64,000 nt of DNA from Ruminococcus sp. UBA1409 (GCA_002305045.1 DBPX01000009.1:43496-107495), one strand, 5' to 3'; shown: positions 43,093 through 52,811, counted from the first letter of the stretch. Translations and numbers: made by a program. Notes: a model not told the origin generated them from the letters alone.

Positions 43093-44403
43093 ATGAATAT
43101 CATCTTACTTTCCGGCGGAAGCGGCAAGCGCTTATGGCCGCTTTCCAACGATGTCAGAAGCAAGCAGTTTATCAAGCTGTTTATGGATGAGTCTGGCAAT
43201 TATGAGTCTATGGTACAGCGTGTATATCGCCAAATCACCACGGTGGATCCTGAAGCAAAAATCACCATTGCGACCAGCAAAAGTCAGGCAAGTGCCATCA
43301 AGAATCAGCTTGGTGAAAAAGCCTCAATCTGTGTAGAGCCGTGTCGCCGTGATACATTCCCTGCTATTGCTCTGGCGGCAACATATCTTCATGATGAGTT
43401 GGGTGTGAGCGCAGAAGAGGCAGTGGTAGTCTGCCCAGTTGATCCTTATGTAGATAACTCTTACTACGAGGCAGTAAAGACTTTGCAGGAGTTGGCAGAG
43501 CGGGGAGAAGCAAACCTCACACTAATGGGTATTGAGCCGACGGTGCCGAGTGAGAAGTATGGCTACATCATCCCAGAGAGTGTTGATAGTGTCAGTAAGG
43601 TCAAGGAGTTTAAGGAAAAGCCGGACAAGGAAGCTGCAAAGAAGTATCTGGCGCAGAAGGCTCTTTGGAACGCCGGCATCTTCGCATTCAAGCTAGGGTA
43701 TCTGCTGAATAAAGCTCACAGCATGATTGACTTTGATGATTACCGCGACCTTTTCAACAAATACGACACACTCACGAAGATCAGCTTTGACTACGCGGTG
43801 GTTGAGAAAGAATCAAGTATTCAGGTCCTCCGCTACAGCGGTGACTGGAAAGATGTCGGCACATGGAACATGATGGCAGAGGTCATGGCAGATAAGACTA
43901 AGGGCAGAGCTACCCTAGATGAGACTTGTGTGAACACGAATGTAGTCAATGAGCTGAATATCCCTATCCTTTGCATGGGCTGTAAGGATCTTATTGTCGC
44001 CGCCAGTGGCGATGGAATACTGATTTCCGACAAGCAACGCAGCGGCAAGATGAAGCCTTATGTCGAGAAGATTGAGACAGAAGCAAGGTATGCTGAGAAG
44101 TCCTGGGGTATATACACAGTCATCGATGTTCAGCCGGGTTCGATGACCGTCAAGGTTTCTATGAAGGCCGGTCAGCATATGACCTATCATATGCACAACT
44201 ACCGGGAAGAGGTTTGGACAGTGGTAGCCGGTAAGGGCAAAGCAATCGTAGACGGTATGGAGCAAATTCTTCGTACTGGCGATGTCATCAAAATATCCGC
44301 TGGATGTAAGCATACGGTTGAGGCGATTACAGATCTGGATATTGTTGAGGTTCAGCTCGGAGAAGAGATCAGCGTTAGCGATAAGATTAAGTACTGTCTG
44401 TAA
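43093..44403 (+). CDS. mannose-1-phosphate guanylyltransferase with C-terminal cupin
   Basis: A 436-residue enzyme. The N-terminal pyrophosphorylase domain begins LLSGGSGKRLWPLSNDVRSK and has the substrate loop VKEFKEKPDKE. After about residue 330 follows a cupin domain (MKAGQHMTYHMHNYREEVWT) of the kind fused to ManC/AlgA. It would make GDP-mannose. No GDP-mannose-modifying enzyme is seen, so mannose itself is probably a component. It is preceded by 220 bases with no recognisable gene, and its composition is more GC-rich than the three genes before it, suggesting a separate origin. Confidence 0.85.
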   Translation: MNIILLSGGSGKRLWPLSNDVRSKQFIKLFMDESGNYESMVQRVYRQITTVDPEAKITIATSKSQASAIKNQLGEKASICVEPCRRDTFPAIALAATYLHDELGVSAEEAVVVCPVDPYVDNSYYEAVKTLQELAERGEANLTLMGIEPTVPSEKYGYIIPESVDSVSKVKEFKEKPDKEAAKKYLAQKALWNAGIFAFKLGYLLNKAHSMIDFDDYRDLFNKYDTLTKISFDYAVVEKESSIQVLRYSGDWKDVGTWNMMAEVMADKTKGRATLDETCVNTNVVNELNIPILCMGCKDLIVAASGDGILISDKQRSGKMKPYVEKIETEARYAEKSWGIYTVIDVQPGSMTVKVSMKAGQHMTYHMHNYREEVWTVVAGKGKAIVDGMEQILRTGDVIKISAGCKHTVEAITDLDIVEVQLGEEISVSDKIKYCL

Positions 44404-44545
44404 TAAGAAATAACAGATGAGTATGCTGAAAATATCCATACAGGACGCATGTTATAAAGCATAGAACTAAAAAAGCATTTTTGGATAGACAGCTCTGAAC
44501 GGCGGTCGATGTGTAAAATTAGAGACATAAGAGGGGATTTGAAGT

Positions 44546-45550
44546 ATGAACTACATAATCTTTGGCGGCTCAGGCTTTATAGGAACGCATCTGATTCACC
44601 TTCTGAAAAACGAGTGGGTGAAGCCGGGAGATAAGATATTTGATCTTGACATCGTGATGCCGGGTGAAGAAGGCGTTGTACCAGGTGTTGTCGAGAAGAA
44701 CGAGGGCGTGGAGTATATTCGGCTCGATGTGCGAAAGCCAATTGAGTTTGACTTTACCCAGACTGCTGAGGATGTGATTTTCAATCTGGCGGCTGTGCAC
44801 CGTACTCCAGGACATGCTGATTATGAGTATTTTGAGACAAATATTTATGGGGCAGAGAATGTTACTGCATTTGCTGAGAAGCACAGCATCAATAAGATTC
44901 TCTTCACAAGCTCAATTGCTCCTTATGGTGCTGCTGAAGAACTGAAGGAAGAAACGACTCTACCCACCCCCAATACGCCCTATGGTATCAGTAAGCTGGT
45001 AGCAGAAAAGATTCATCAGTTGTGGCAGGTCAAAGACGCCAAGAGAGAGCTTACTATAGTCCGCCCCGGTATTGTGTATGGCAAGGGCGAGCATGGAAAT
45101 ATGACCCGACTTTATAAAGGAATGAAGGGACATTATTTCATGTATACAGGTCGCAAGGATACGATTAAAGCCTGTATTTATGTAAAAGAGCTGGTTCGGT
45201 TCTTCAAGTATCGCATGATGGACAACTCCTTCCCAGGTACGGACATCTTCAACTGTACCTTTGAGCCTGCCTATAACATCGAGCAGATTTGCGAGACGAT
45301 GAAAAAGGCAACAGGGTTGAAGTACAAAATCCCGCTGATTCCTGGCGGGCTTCTTATGACAGCGGCGACTATTCTGGGACCCATTGGAGGTAAGAAGGTC
45401 GGTATTCATCCTGCTCGGGTAAAGAAGCTGATGGTAAGCACGAACATCTGCGGCAAGAAGCTGGCGGCTTGTGGTTATAAATTCCACTACAGCTTTGAGG
45501 ATACATTCAAGGATTGGTTTGAAGATTGTGATGGGCAGGGGTTGTTCTAA
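44546..45550 (+). CDS. NAD-dependent nucleotide-sugar epimerase/dehydratase
   Basis: A 334-residue extended SDR. GGSGFIGTHLIHLL binds NAD, and the catalytic set is the Ser in LFTSSIAPYGA and the YxxxK in PYGISKLVAEK. The region after residue 230 (ATGLKYKIPLIPGGLLMTAA) resembles enzymes that act on lipid-linked or NDP sugars. The substrate cannot be told. It lies between a GDP-mannose and a CDP-glucose gene, so either pathway is possible. The ribosome binding site is GAGGGGA. Confidence 0.75.
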   Translation: MNYIIFGGSGFIGTHLIHLLKNEWVKPGDKIFDLDIVMPGEEGVVPGVVEKNEGVEYIRLDVRKPIEFDFTQTAEDVIFNLAAVHRTPGHADYEYFETNIYGAENVTAFAEKHSINKILFTSSIAPYGAAEELKEETTLPTPNTPYGISKLVAEKIHQLWQVKDAKRELTIVRPGIVYGKGEHGNMTRLYKGMKGHYFMYTGRKDTIKACIYVKELVRFFKYRMMDNSFPGTDIFNCTFEPAYNIEQICETMKKATGLKYKIPLIPGGLLMTAATILGPIGGKKVGIHPARVKKLMVSTNICGKKLAACGYKFHYSFEDTFKDWFEDCDGQGLF

Positions 45551-45575
45551 AGTTAATGGGAAGTGATGGAAAATT

Positions 45576-46358
45576 ATGAAAACAGTAATTCTTGCCGGCG
45601 GCTTCGGAACCAGAATCTCTGAAGAGTCCGCATTTAAACCAAAGCCGATGATAGAAATAGGTGGTATGCCGATTTTGTGGCATATTATGAAGACCTATGC
45701 TGCGCATGGGTTCAATGAATTTGTTATCTGTGCCGGCTATAAGCAGCATGTGATTAAGGAGTGGTTTGCAGACTATTTCCTGCATACTTCAGATATTACT
45801 TTTGACTACACTAATGGCAATAATGAAATGATTGTTCATAACAAGCACGCTGAGCCCTGGAGGGTTACCGTTGTGGATACAGGACTTAATACGCAGACTG
45901 GCGGGCGCATCAAACGGATTAAAGACTACATAGGCTATGAGCCTTTCATGATGACATATGGCGATGCTGTGGGTGATATTAATGTCCGGGAGCTAGTCGA
46001 GTATCATAAGTCACACAGCTGTGTTGGAACAATATCTGTTTATAACTTTGGACAGAGTAAAGGCGTCCTTGATGTTGGTAAAGATGGATATGTAAATGCG
46101 TTTCGTGAGAAATCTGACTTGGACGGAGATCTTATTAACATAGGCTTTATGGTGTTCCAGCCAGAGATTTTTGATTGTATAGATGGTGACACCACTGTAT
46201 TTGAGAAAGAGCCGCTTAATAGGCTGGTTGCTGGACATCAGCTCAAATACTACACACACAAGGGATTCTGGCAGTGCATGGATACCCTTCGGGAGAAGCA
46301 GAAGCTAGAATCACTGTGGGAATCTGGGAATGCACCCTGGAAAGTGTGGGAAGACTAA
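45576..46358 (+). CDS. rfbF: glucose-1-phosphate cytidylyltransferase
   Basis: A 260-residue protein with the RfbF hallmarks AGGFGTRISEESAFKPKPMI, MPILWHIMKTYAAHG, YKQHVIKEWFADYFLH and MMTYGDAVGDINV. It makes CDP-glucose from CTP and glucose 1-phosphate. The partner CDP-glucose 4,6-dehydratase begins inside its stop codon (TAATG), so the two are translationally coupled. Confidence 0.95.
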   Translation: MKTVILAGGFGTRISEESAFKPKPMIEIGGMPILWHIMKTYAAHGFNEFVICAGYKQHVIKEWFADYFLHTSDITFDYTNGNNEMIVHNKHAEPWRVTVVDTGLNTQTGGRIKRIKDYIGYEPFMMTYGDAVGDINVRELVEYHKSHSCVGTISVYNFGQSKGVLDVGKDGYVNAFREKSDLDGDLINIGFMVFQPEIFDCIDGDTTVFEKEPLNRLVAGHQLKYYTHKGFWQCMDTLREKQKLESLWESGNAPWKVWED

Positions 46359-47416
46359 TGAATTTCGATTTGAGCTTTTATAAAGGAAGGAAAGTATTTG
46401 TCACCGGTCACACGGGCTTTAAAGGCTCTTGGCTCTGTAAGATGCTTGCGAATGCTGGCGCAATTGTGACGGGCTATTCTTTGGATCCGCCAACAAACCC
46501 GTCCCTGTTTGAGATAGCCGGGATTGAGCAGGATGTTCATTCTGTCATAGGTGATATTCGTGACTATCCTGCGCTGAAGGCGGCGTTTGATAATGCACAG
46601 CCTGAGATAGTTCTTCATCTGGCGGCACAGCCCATAGTTCGTGACAGCTACAAGGACCCTGCTTATACATATGAAACAAATGTCATGGGAACTGTGAACA
46701 TTCTGGAATGCGTCCGCAGCAGCTGCGTAAGGTCCTTCCTGAATGTGACTACGGACAAGGTATATCTAAACAAGGAATGGGCATGGGGATACAGAGAGAA
46801 TGAGGAATTGGATGGGTATGACCCTTATTCTAACTCCAAGTCCTGCTCGGAGCTGGTGACGCATAGCTACAAGAACAGCTTCTTTGCGGATGGACATGTC
46901 GCCATTTCTACCGCCAGGGCTGGCAATGTTATCGGCGGCGGCGACTTTGCCAACGACCGCATCATTCCTGACTGCATTCGTGCGGCTATGAAGCATGAGG
47001 ACATCATAGTACGCAATCCGTTCTCCACTCGACCCTATCAGCATGTTCTGGAGCCGCTGTATGCGTACTTGATGATTGCGGCAACGCAATATGAGGATGG
47101 AAAATACGCAGGGTATTACAATGTTGGTCCAGACGATGTTGACTGCTTCCAGACCGGCGCACTGGTTGATTTGTTCGTCAGCAAATGGGGAGATGGAATG
47201 AAGTGGGTAAATCGCTATGACGGCGGTCCCCATGAAGCGAACTTCCTGAAGCTGGACTGCTCCAAGCTGAAGGCGACCTTCGGCTGGAAGCCCCACTGGA
47301 ATCTGGATACCGCCATTGAGATGGTAGTGGAGTGGAGCAAGTGCTGGGCTGACGGCGGCGATGTCCGGGCTTGTATGGATAGAGAGATTGAGGCTTTTCT
47401 GAAAGACGGGGAATAA
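46358..47416 (+). CDS. rfbG: CDP-glucose 4,6-dehydratase
   Basis: The start is ATG 46358, overlapping the rfbF stop; a longer frame from 46274 lies in rfbF. The 352-residue SDR has VTGHTGFKGSWLCKMLANAG, the RfbG-specific YSLDPPTNPSLFEIAGIEQD, HLAAQPIVRDSYKDP and the catalytic YDPYSNSKSCSEL. It forms CDP-4-keto-6-deoxyglucose. The downstream epimerases would then make a CDP-6-deoxyhexose; no dehydrase for a 3,6-dideoxy sugar (DdhC type) is present in the window. Confidence 0.95.
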   Translation: MNFDLSFYKGRKVFVTGHTGFKGSWLCKMLANAGAIVTGYSLDPPTNPSLFEIAGIEQDVHSVIGDIRDYPALKAAFDNAQPEIVLHLAAQPIVRDSYKDPAYTYETNVMGTVNILECVRSSCVRSFLNVTTDKVYLNKEWAWGYRENEELDGYDPYSNSKSCSELVTHSYKNSFFADGHVAISTARAGNVIGGGDFANDRIIPDCIRAAMKHEDIIVRNPFSTRPYQHVLEPLYAYLMIAATQYEDGKYAGYYNVGPDDVDCFQTGALVDLFVSKWGDGMKWVNRYDGGPHEANFLKLDCSKLKATFGWKPHWNLDTAIEMVVEWSKCWADGGDVRACMDREIEAFLKDGE

Positions 47417-47418
47417 AG

Positions 47419-48330
47419 ATGGAATATGTAATCGTAACAGGGGCAAATGGCTTTATTGGCAAGACTCTGGTCAATGCACTGCTTGAGAAGGGCTATCATG
47501 TGGTGGCGCTGGATATTCGGTTTGATGATGTGCTGGCGAATGACAGCCGTGTCACCTGTGTCAATGTAATGAATAAGGAGGTTGCGGCTCTGGCGGACAA
47601 AATTCCGCATCAGGAGTATCGTTGCTTCTTCCATCTGGCATGGGCTGGCACTTCCGGCCCCGCCCGGGCGGACTATGAAGTACAGTTGAACAATGTCAAG
47701 CTGACCTGTGATTACATTAAGATGTGCAGTGAAATTGGCTGTAAACGGGTGGTGTATGCTTCCAGCATCAACGAGATGGAGACTTATGAGTATCTCCAGT
47801 CCGACGATATTGAGCCTACCGGCGGCTACATCTATGGTACGGGTAAGCTGGCGGCACACCTGATGGGAGAGACTGTTGCTAAGCTTAATGGCATCGAGTT
47901 CATACCTGTTATTATTACTAACATCTACGGCGTGGGAGAAAAGTCCGCAAGGATGATCTATACCTCAATTAACAAGTTGATACATAAGGAGCACTGCTCA
48001 TTTACATCAGGTTATCAGACCTATGATTTCATCTATATCACAGACGCTATTAACTCCATAATTTCTGTGGCAGAAAAGGGCAAGGCATTTAATCGCTATT
48101 ATATTGGCAGCGGAGAGCCAAAGCCTCTTCGTGAGTTCCTGCTGGAGATGCGGGATATTGTCGACCCCGAGGCAGAGCTTGGTTTAGGAGACATTCCGTT
48201 TAAGGGCGTTGATATTTCCTATGACCAGTTTGATTTGAAGAAGGTTGAACGGGATACGGGATATAAAAATGAGGTTTCCTTTGCTGAGGGCATCCGAATG
48301 ACAGCGGAGTACATCAGGAAAGAAATATGA
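47419..48330 (+). CDS. NAD-dependent epimerase/reductase, probably acting on a CDP-sugar
   Basis: A 303-residue extended SDR with VTGANGFIGKTLVNALLEKG, the Ser in YASSINEMETYEY and YGTGK as YxxxK. It starts two bases after rfbG and overlaps the next gene by four bases, so it belongs to the CDP-glucose branch. By position it may reduce the 4-keto group or change its configuration, as RfbJ-like or AscF-like reductases do. Which sugar is made cannot be read from sequence. Confidence 0.75.
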   Translation: MEYVIVTGANGFIGKTLVNALLEKGYHVVALDIRFDDVLANDSRVTCVNVMNKEVAALADKIPHQEYRCFFHLAWAGTSGPARADYEVQLNNVKLTCDYIKMCSEIGCKRVVYASSINEMETYEYLQSDDIEPTGGYIYGTGKLAAHLMGETVAKLNGIEFIPVIITNIYGVGEKSARMIYTSINKLIHKEHCSFTSGYQTYDFIYITDAINSIISVAEKGKAFNRYYIGSGEPKPLREFLLEMRDIVDPEAELGLGDIPFKGVDISYDQFDLKKVERDTGYKNEVSFAEGIRMTAEYIRKEI

Positions 48331-48854
48331 TTAAGAAAATAATATCTTATTTGCATATGCGTCTTGACCCGATTGGCTATGCACGAAAGATCGGTGTAAA
48401 AATCGGCTCCGGCTGTCGTATTGGTATTGCAAACTGGGGCTCTGAACCTTATCTGATTTCAATAGGCGACGAAGTGCTGCTCTCCAGCCAAGTGACATTT
48501 ATCAATCATGATGGTGCAACCTGGGCTTTTAGAAACAGGCCGGAATATAAAGGAGTAGCGAAGTTCGGACAGATTAAGATTGGAAACAGATGCTTTGTCG
48601 GCTGGGGTGCGATTTTACTGCCAGGCGCAGAGATGGGAGACAACAGTGTTCTCGCTGCTGGTGCGGTATTATCGAAGAAAATACCTTCCGGGGAAATCTG
48701 GGGGGGTGTTCCTGCGAAGCGTATTATGACTGTGGATGAGTTTGCGGAAAAGTGCAAGCAGGGAGACGGTAATATTTATATCGGATCTGGAAACAAACGT
48801 GAAATATTAGAAAAGTATTTTTCTGAGGAGAAGCATAATGATACAGAAATTTGA
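48327..48854 (+). CDS. left-handed beta-helix acyltransferase
   Basis: A 175-residue protein of hexapeptide repeats (IGSGCRIGIANWGSEPYLIS, then VGWGAILLPGAEMGDNSVLA) with the family ending PSGEIWGGVPAKRI. It would acetylate a sugar hydroxyl or amino group using acetyl-CoA. Overlap with the genes on both sides (ATGA and a 17-base overlap) suggests modification of the CDP-6-deoxyhexose or a residue formed from it. The N-terminus is basic and amphipathic. Confidence 0.82.
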   Translation: MIKKIISYLHMRLDPIGYARKIGVKIGSGCRIGIANWGSEPYLISIGDEVLLSSQVTFINHDGATWAFRNRPEYKGVAKFGQIKIGNRCFVGWGAILLPGAEMGDNSVLAAGAVLSKKIPSGEIWGGVPAKRIMTVDEFAEKCKQGDGNIYIGSGNKREILEKYFSEEKHNDTEI

Positions 48855-49401
48855 CTTTCAGGAGCTTGACTTAAAGGGCGCCTATCTCATCAAGCCCTTT
48901 TACGCTACTGACAACCGTGGTGGTCTTATCAAGGATTACAATGTGGATACTTTTAAGGCCAACGGCATCGACCATGACCTTAAAGAGGTGTTCTATACCA
49001 TTTCTAAACGAGGAGTTATTAGGGCCACCCACTTCCAGCTGGTAAAGCAGCAGCCCAAGCTGGTGCGGTGCATTTCCGGCTATGTTTATGATGTCATCGT
49101 TGACCTGCGTTCGGATTCACCCACCTTTGGTCAGTGGTGTGGCTTCCACCTGACGGGAGAGAATACCAATATGCTGCTGGTTCCAAAGTTCTTTGGCCAC
49201 GGTTATCTGGTGATTGAGGACTCCGTTGTCAGCTATAAATGTGCCGAGGTTTTCTATGGCGAGGGCGATTCAGGAATAATGTACAATGACCCGGACATCG
49301 GCATCGAATGGCCCTTTGAGATGATCGGTGGGAAAGAGAATCTGATTATCAGTGAGAAGGATTTGAACTTGATGAGTTTTCAGGACTATACGAAGCTGTA
49401 A
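48838..49401 (+). CDS. RmlC-like NDP-4-keto-6-deoxyhexose 3,5-epimerase
   Basis: A 187-residue cupin of the dTDP-4-dehydrorhamnose 3,5-epimerase family. GGLIKDYN, the active-site region RGVIRATHFQLVKQQPKLV (His in THFQ), FGHGYLVIEDSVVSYKC and YNDPDIGIEWPF are in the usual order. RmlA, RmlB and RmlD are absent and the neighbours are CDP-glucose genes, so the substrate is probably CDP-4-keto-6-deoxyglucose, as for AscE of the ascarylose pathway. Epimerisation at C3, C5 or both is possible. Confidence 0.8.
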   Translation: MIQKFDFQELDLKGAYLIKPFYATDNRGGLIKDYNVDTFKANGIDHDLKEVFYTISKRGVIRATHFQLVKQQPKLVRCISGYVYDVIVDLRSDSPTFGQWCGFHLTGENTNMLLVPKFFGHGYLVIEDSVVSYKCAEVFYGEGDSGIMYNDPDIGIEWPFEMIGGKENLIISEKDLNLMSFQDYTKL

Positions 49402-49417
49402 ATAAGGGGATATCAGG

Positions 49418-50431
49418 ATGGACATTGTATACTCATCCAGTGATAGCTATTGCGAAATTGCAGGTATTTCCATGCTGTCTTTGCTGGAACATAATAGAAG
49501 TGTGAAAGAACTCAACCTGTATTTAATAGACAATAGTATTTCCGAGCAGAATAAGCAGCGGTTGGAGAGTATGATTGCTGAATTTGGCAGATCTCTGACC
49601 TATTTGTCGCATCCTGACATTGAAAAGCGTTCTGCCACAGAAATCAATGTTGGTCGGTGGAATATCAGCACATTTTATCGTCTCTTTCTGCCCTCAATGC
49701 TTCCAGAGACAGTAAAAAGAGTCCTGTTTATCGATTGTGATACACTGGTCATGCAGGATTTGACGCCTCTTTGGGAAATGGATATGGGGGATAAGTGGCT
49801 CTATGGTGTGGATGATTGCCGGAGTGCCGCATATCGTACAAATCTGGGATTGCAGCCCGAGGATAATTATATTAACAATGGTGTCCTTCTCATAGATTTG
49901 GAAGCATGGCGTGAACACAATGTTGAAGATATGTTTCTGCAGTATATCTGTGAAAACCATGGCGATATTACTTTTGTCGATCAGGGCGTTCAGAATGGAG
50001 TTCTCAGTAAGATTAAAAAGTCTGGTATTCTGCACCCAAAGTACAATTGCATGACCGTGTTTTTTGCTTTTGATTATAAAAACCTGATAAAGCTTCGTAA
50101 ACCTCCGATTCCGGGAGATCCTGCAGAGTATAGGGAAGCGGTAGAGAATCCGGCGATTGTACATTTTCAGTCTTGCTTTCGGCTGAGTATCCGTCCATGG
50201 GTGGTCGGGTGTAAACATCCTTATGCAAAGACTTATCTGGAGTATAAGGCAAAGAGTCCTTGGAAGGATGAGCCGATGAAGCCTGATGACCGGACGGTGC
50301 CTCAGAGGTTGTTGAGCTTTGGTACCAGTATTATGCCGGAAGGATTGATGGTATCGTGCATTTCTTTTATTCACACAAGGATTTATCCGATTGCAAGGAA
50401 TTTGAGACAGGCAATAAATGGAAAGAAGTGA
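49418..50431 (+). CDS. glycosyltransferase family 8
   Basis: A 337-residue GT-A enzyme. The donor motif DxD is in VLFIDCDTLVMQDLTPLW, and YINNGVLLIDLEAWREHNVE and IVHFQS...PW near the end are typical of GT8 galactosyl/glucosyltransferases. A basic, amphipathic C-terminus (from about residue 300) suggests membrane association. It adds one sugar of the repeat unit from a UDP-sugar. Its end overlaps the next gene by 14 bases. Confidence 0.88.
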   Translation: MDIVYSSSDSYCEIAGISMLSLLEHNRSVKELNLYLIDNSISEQNKQRLESMIAEFGRSLTYLSHPDIEKRSATEINVGRWNISTFYRLFLPSMLPETVKRVLFIDCDTLVMQDLTPLWEMDMGDKWLYGVDDCRSAAYRTNLGLQPEDNYINNGVLLIDLEAWREHNVEDMFLQYICENHGDITFVDQGVQNGVLSKIKKSGILHPKYNCMTVFFAFDYKNLIKLRKPPIPGDPAEYREAVENPAIVHFQSCFRLSIRPWVVGCKHPYAKTYLEYKAKSPWKDEPMKPDDRTVPQRLLSFGTSIMPEGLMVSCISFIHTRIYPIARNLRQAINGKK

Positions 50432-51521
50432 GCAAATGAGCCCGATGTGCGTTGTCTTTTCTGATGCATTTGCTTTCGCAAGCTATTCGAAACTAAAAGA
50501 ATTGAATCTTGATAATGAGCTGTATAAGTTAACCCCAGGTATTGCATATAGCTCCAATTTGCATTATCAGATTTTCCAGGGTAAAAGTCCAGATGATTTG
50601 AGTGTATTCACAGATTTTGCCTATGATATGTGCTCGCAAGTAATAAAAAGTGGAAAACTGGCACATTTTTTGGACACAGCTCGGCCGATAAATGATCTGT
50701 ATCGATTCGTTTATAGAAAAATAACGAAAAGGTCAGATAATATTCCCTTCAGCGAAAGAAAGGCTTTTTTGCATAAGGGATCATATTTATTTATGCAGCA
50801 TGGTGAATGCGTGGTTTTCGGCCGTCAATGTGAAAAAGCATATGAAGCAACCGTGGAACAATCATTCCAAAAGGCGGAAGAATTTCTGAAGGATGGTGCG
50901 CAGAATATTGTGGTTGTCCTGGAAGAACTGGACCGCCAGGGGCATGTGGTTGGTTGCAGCGGGAGGGAATACATGATGGTTGCCGATCTGATTGTCAGAA
51001 AGGCAGAAAGGCTGTTTGGGCAATTTTTAGAAAAATATCCCCATGGAACATATATGCTGATCTCCGACCATGGAATGGCTGATGTGCATACGGGTGTAAA
51101 TATTACGGACTATATTTACCGAATTTGTGGTCTGCCTGGCAAAGACTACTTTTTCTTTAATGATTCTGTGTATCTGAGATTTTGGTCTCGGGATATGGAA
51201 AAGCTAGAACGCATACGAATTGCAATGGATAAGTGTGAATATCTTGTCTATTTGGATGATGATTTGCGGCAGGAGTATGGAGCAGCTGATAAGCAGTTTG
51301 GAGATTTGCTATATCGACTGAAGCAGGGATATGTATTTGATCCTAGCTGCTTTGGAATCACAGGCCGTGCAATCTGTGCGGGAATGCATGGTTATATGGA
51401 GCACACAGATGAAGCGTCTGGGATTGTGGTGACAAATATGAAGTTGGGTGAGAACAGAGAGATCGGAGCAAATATTGTCTATAGGGGTATAATGCGTTAT
51501 TTGGAGAATAACAATGTTTGA
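50418..51521 (+). CDS. alkaline-phosphatase superfamily protein (phosphodiesterase-like)
   Basis: A 367-residue protein with the metal-site pattern of type I phosphodiesterase/nucleotide pyrophosphatase proteins: an N-terminal VVFSDAFAFASY, MLISDHGMADVHTG in the middle (Asp-His pair) and MHGYMEHTDEASGI near the end. There is no signal peptide or membrane helix, so it is probably cytoplasmic. Similar proteins occur in some polysaccharide loci and may handle phospho-sugars or lipid-linked intermediates; the true substrate is unknown. Starts overlap on both sides, so it is part of the operon. Confidence 0.7.
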   Translation: MERSEQMSPMCVVFSDAFAFASYSKLKELNLDNELYKLTPGIAYSSNLHYQIFQGKSPDDLSVFTDFAYDMCSQVIKSGKLAHFLDTARPINDLYRFVYRKITKRSDNIPFSERKAFLHKGSYLFMQHGECVVFGRQCEKAYEATVEQSFQKAEEFLKDGAQNIVVVLEELDRQGHVVGCSGREYMMVADLIVRKAERLFGQFLEKYPHGTYMLISDHGMADVHTGVNITDYIYRICGLPGKDYFFFNDSVYLRFWSRDMEKLERIRIAMDKCEYLVYLDDDLRQEYGAADKQFGDLLYRLKQGYVFDPSCFGITGRAICAGMHGYMEHTDEASGIVVTNMKLGENREIGANIVYRGIMRYLENNNV

Positions 51522-52797
51522 TTGGACGGTTGGTACTTTTTGGCTTTTACTAATTGAGATTGCAATAGCAATTGCTTTTCGAAGATATGCGACGCAATTC
51601 TTTGAGAAATCAGACATCAAAGAAGTAGACAAGCTGTTTTTGGCAGCAACTGTTGTCAGATTAATATGGTATTTGTTATATTTTACTTTTATTGCTGATT
51701 TATATCCATTCATGATAACAGATGACTTCAATTATCACTATAGGGCAGATGCGGCGAGTTCATTTTTATCTGTTGGAAGGAATAATTATCAGACTTTTTT
51801 AAATTTCCTGTACTATTATTTTGGCTCATCATCTTTTAATGGAAGAACCGTAAATCTTCTCGCATCAATTTTGTGTGTCTATCCGATTGCATTCATTGAA
51901 AGGACAATCAATTCTCATAGGACTGAATTTACAGCAACAAAAATGTATTGCTTTTTCCCATTTATGGTTTCAATCTGCGCCTTTGAAATCAAGGATGTCT
52001 TATCAATGTTGTTCTTTGCAACAACATGTATGATTATGCTGTACATGCAACGCAATAGCTCTATGAAGACAATTATATCTTTTTTGCTGTTTTGTTTATT
52101 ATCTGAACTGACACGGAGTGGAATGGGTCTTCTTGTTTTAGGAATATATAGTTATTCAGTAGTTTATAAGAAATTAGGAGGATCAAGTCGTAATAAAGTA
52201 AAGAAAACATTTGCCCTCTCATTTTTGATGATCATTGTATTGATATCAGTAGCTGTATTAATGTCAATGGAATACTATCAAGATACGATTTCACTATTAG
52301 AACAGTATTCTGCGGGCAGAGACAAATCAACTAGACCAGGTTCCATGTTTGATTTTCTTACAATAGATAGTGTAAATGAATTGTGGAAGGTACCACTAGA
52401 TCTCGCATTTTATATCATGCTTCCAAATTCATCTGAACATGTTGGACGGTTCATGCTTGATTTTGGAGTTTACTATCGATTCTTTGATATGCCAATTTCA
52501 TTATTAGGTGTGTACTGGATGATTCGAAATTGCAAGAAATTTGGATTTTATTCGCTGTGCGTGATTGTCCCATATATATATTTGGCGTGCTTTCAAATCA
52601 TTACTTTTAGAGAGGTTATTTTTTTAGTGCCTTTACTCTATATATTTGCCATTAATTACCTGTATCCCGACCCCATCGGAAGGAAAAGCGCTATGCTTAA
52701 GGTGCGATTTGGACGATTTAACGAGGATTATAGAATAGCATTACTAGTGGGATTGTACCTTCTTTGGGGATGTTTTATACTTCTAAGAGTTAGATAA
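51514..52797 (+). CDS. probable polysaccharide polymerase (Wzy-like)
   Basis: A 427-residue, very hydrophobic protein with about ten to eleven membrane helices and a larger loop near residues 250-300. Sequence is not conserved in this class, so the call rests on length, topology and place in the locus. It is the only candidate polymerase beside the flippase at 56599. It is the most AT-rich gene of the region, and its start overlaps the previous stop by eight bases. Confidence 0.7.
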   Translation: MFDWTVGTFWLLLIEIAIAIAFRRYATQFFEKSDIKEVDKLFLAATVVRLIWYLLYFTFIADLYPFMITDDFNYHYRADAASSFLSVGRNNYQTFLNFLYYYFGSSSFNGRTVNLLASILCVYPIAFIERTINSHRTEFTATKMYCFFPFMVSICAFEIKDVLSMLFFATTCMIMLYMQRNSSMKTIISFLLFCLLSELTRSGMGLLVLGIYSYSVVYKKLGGSSRNKVKKTFALSFLMIIVLISVAVLMSMEYYQDTISLLEQYSAGRDKSTRPGSMFDFLTIDSVNELWKVPLDLAFYIMLPNSSEHVGRFMLDFGVYYRFFDMPISLLGVYWMIRNCKKFGFYSLCVIVPYIYLACFQIITFREVIFLVPLLYIFAINYLYPDPIGRKSAMLKVRFGRFNEDYRIALLVGLYLLWGCFILLRVR

Positions 52798-52811
52798 GGG
52801 GAGACACTAAG

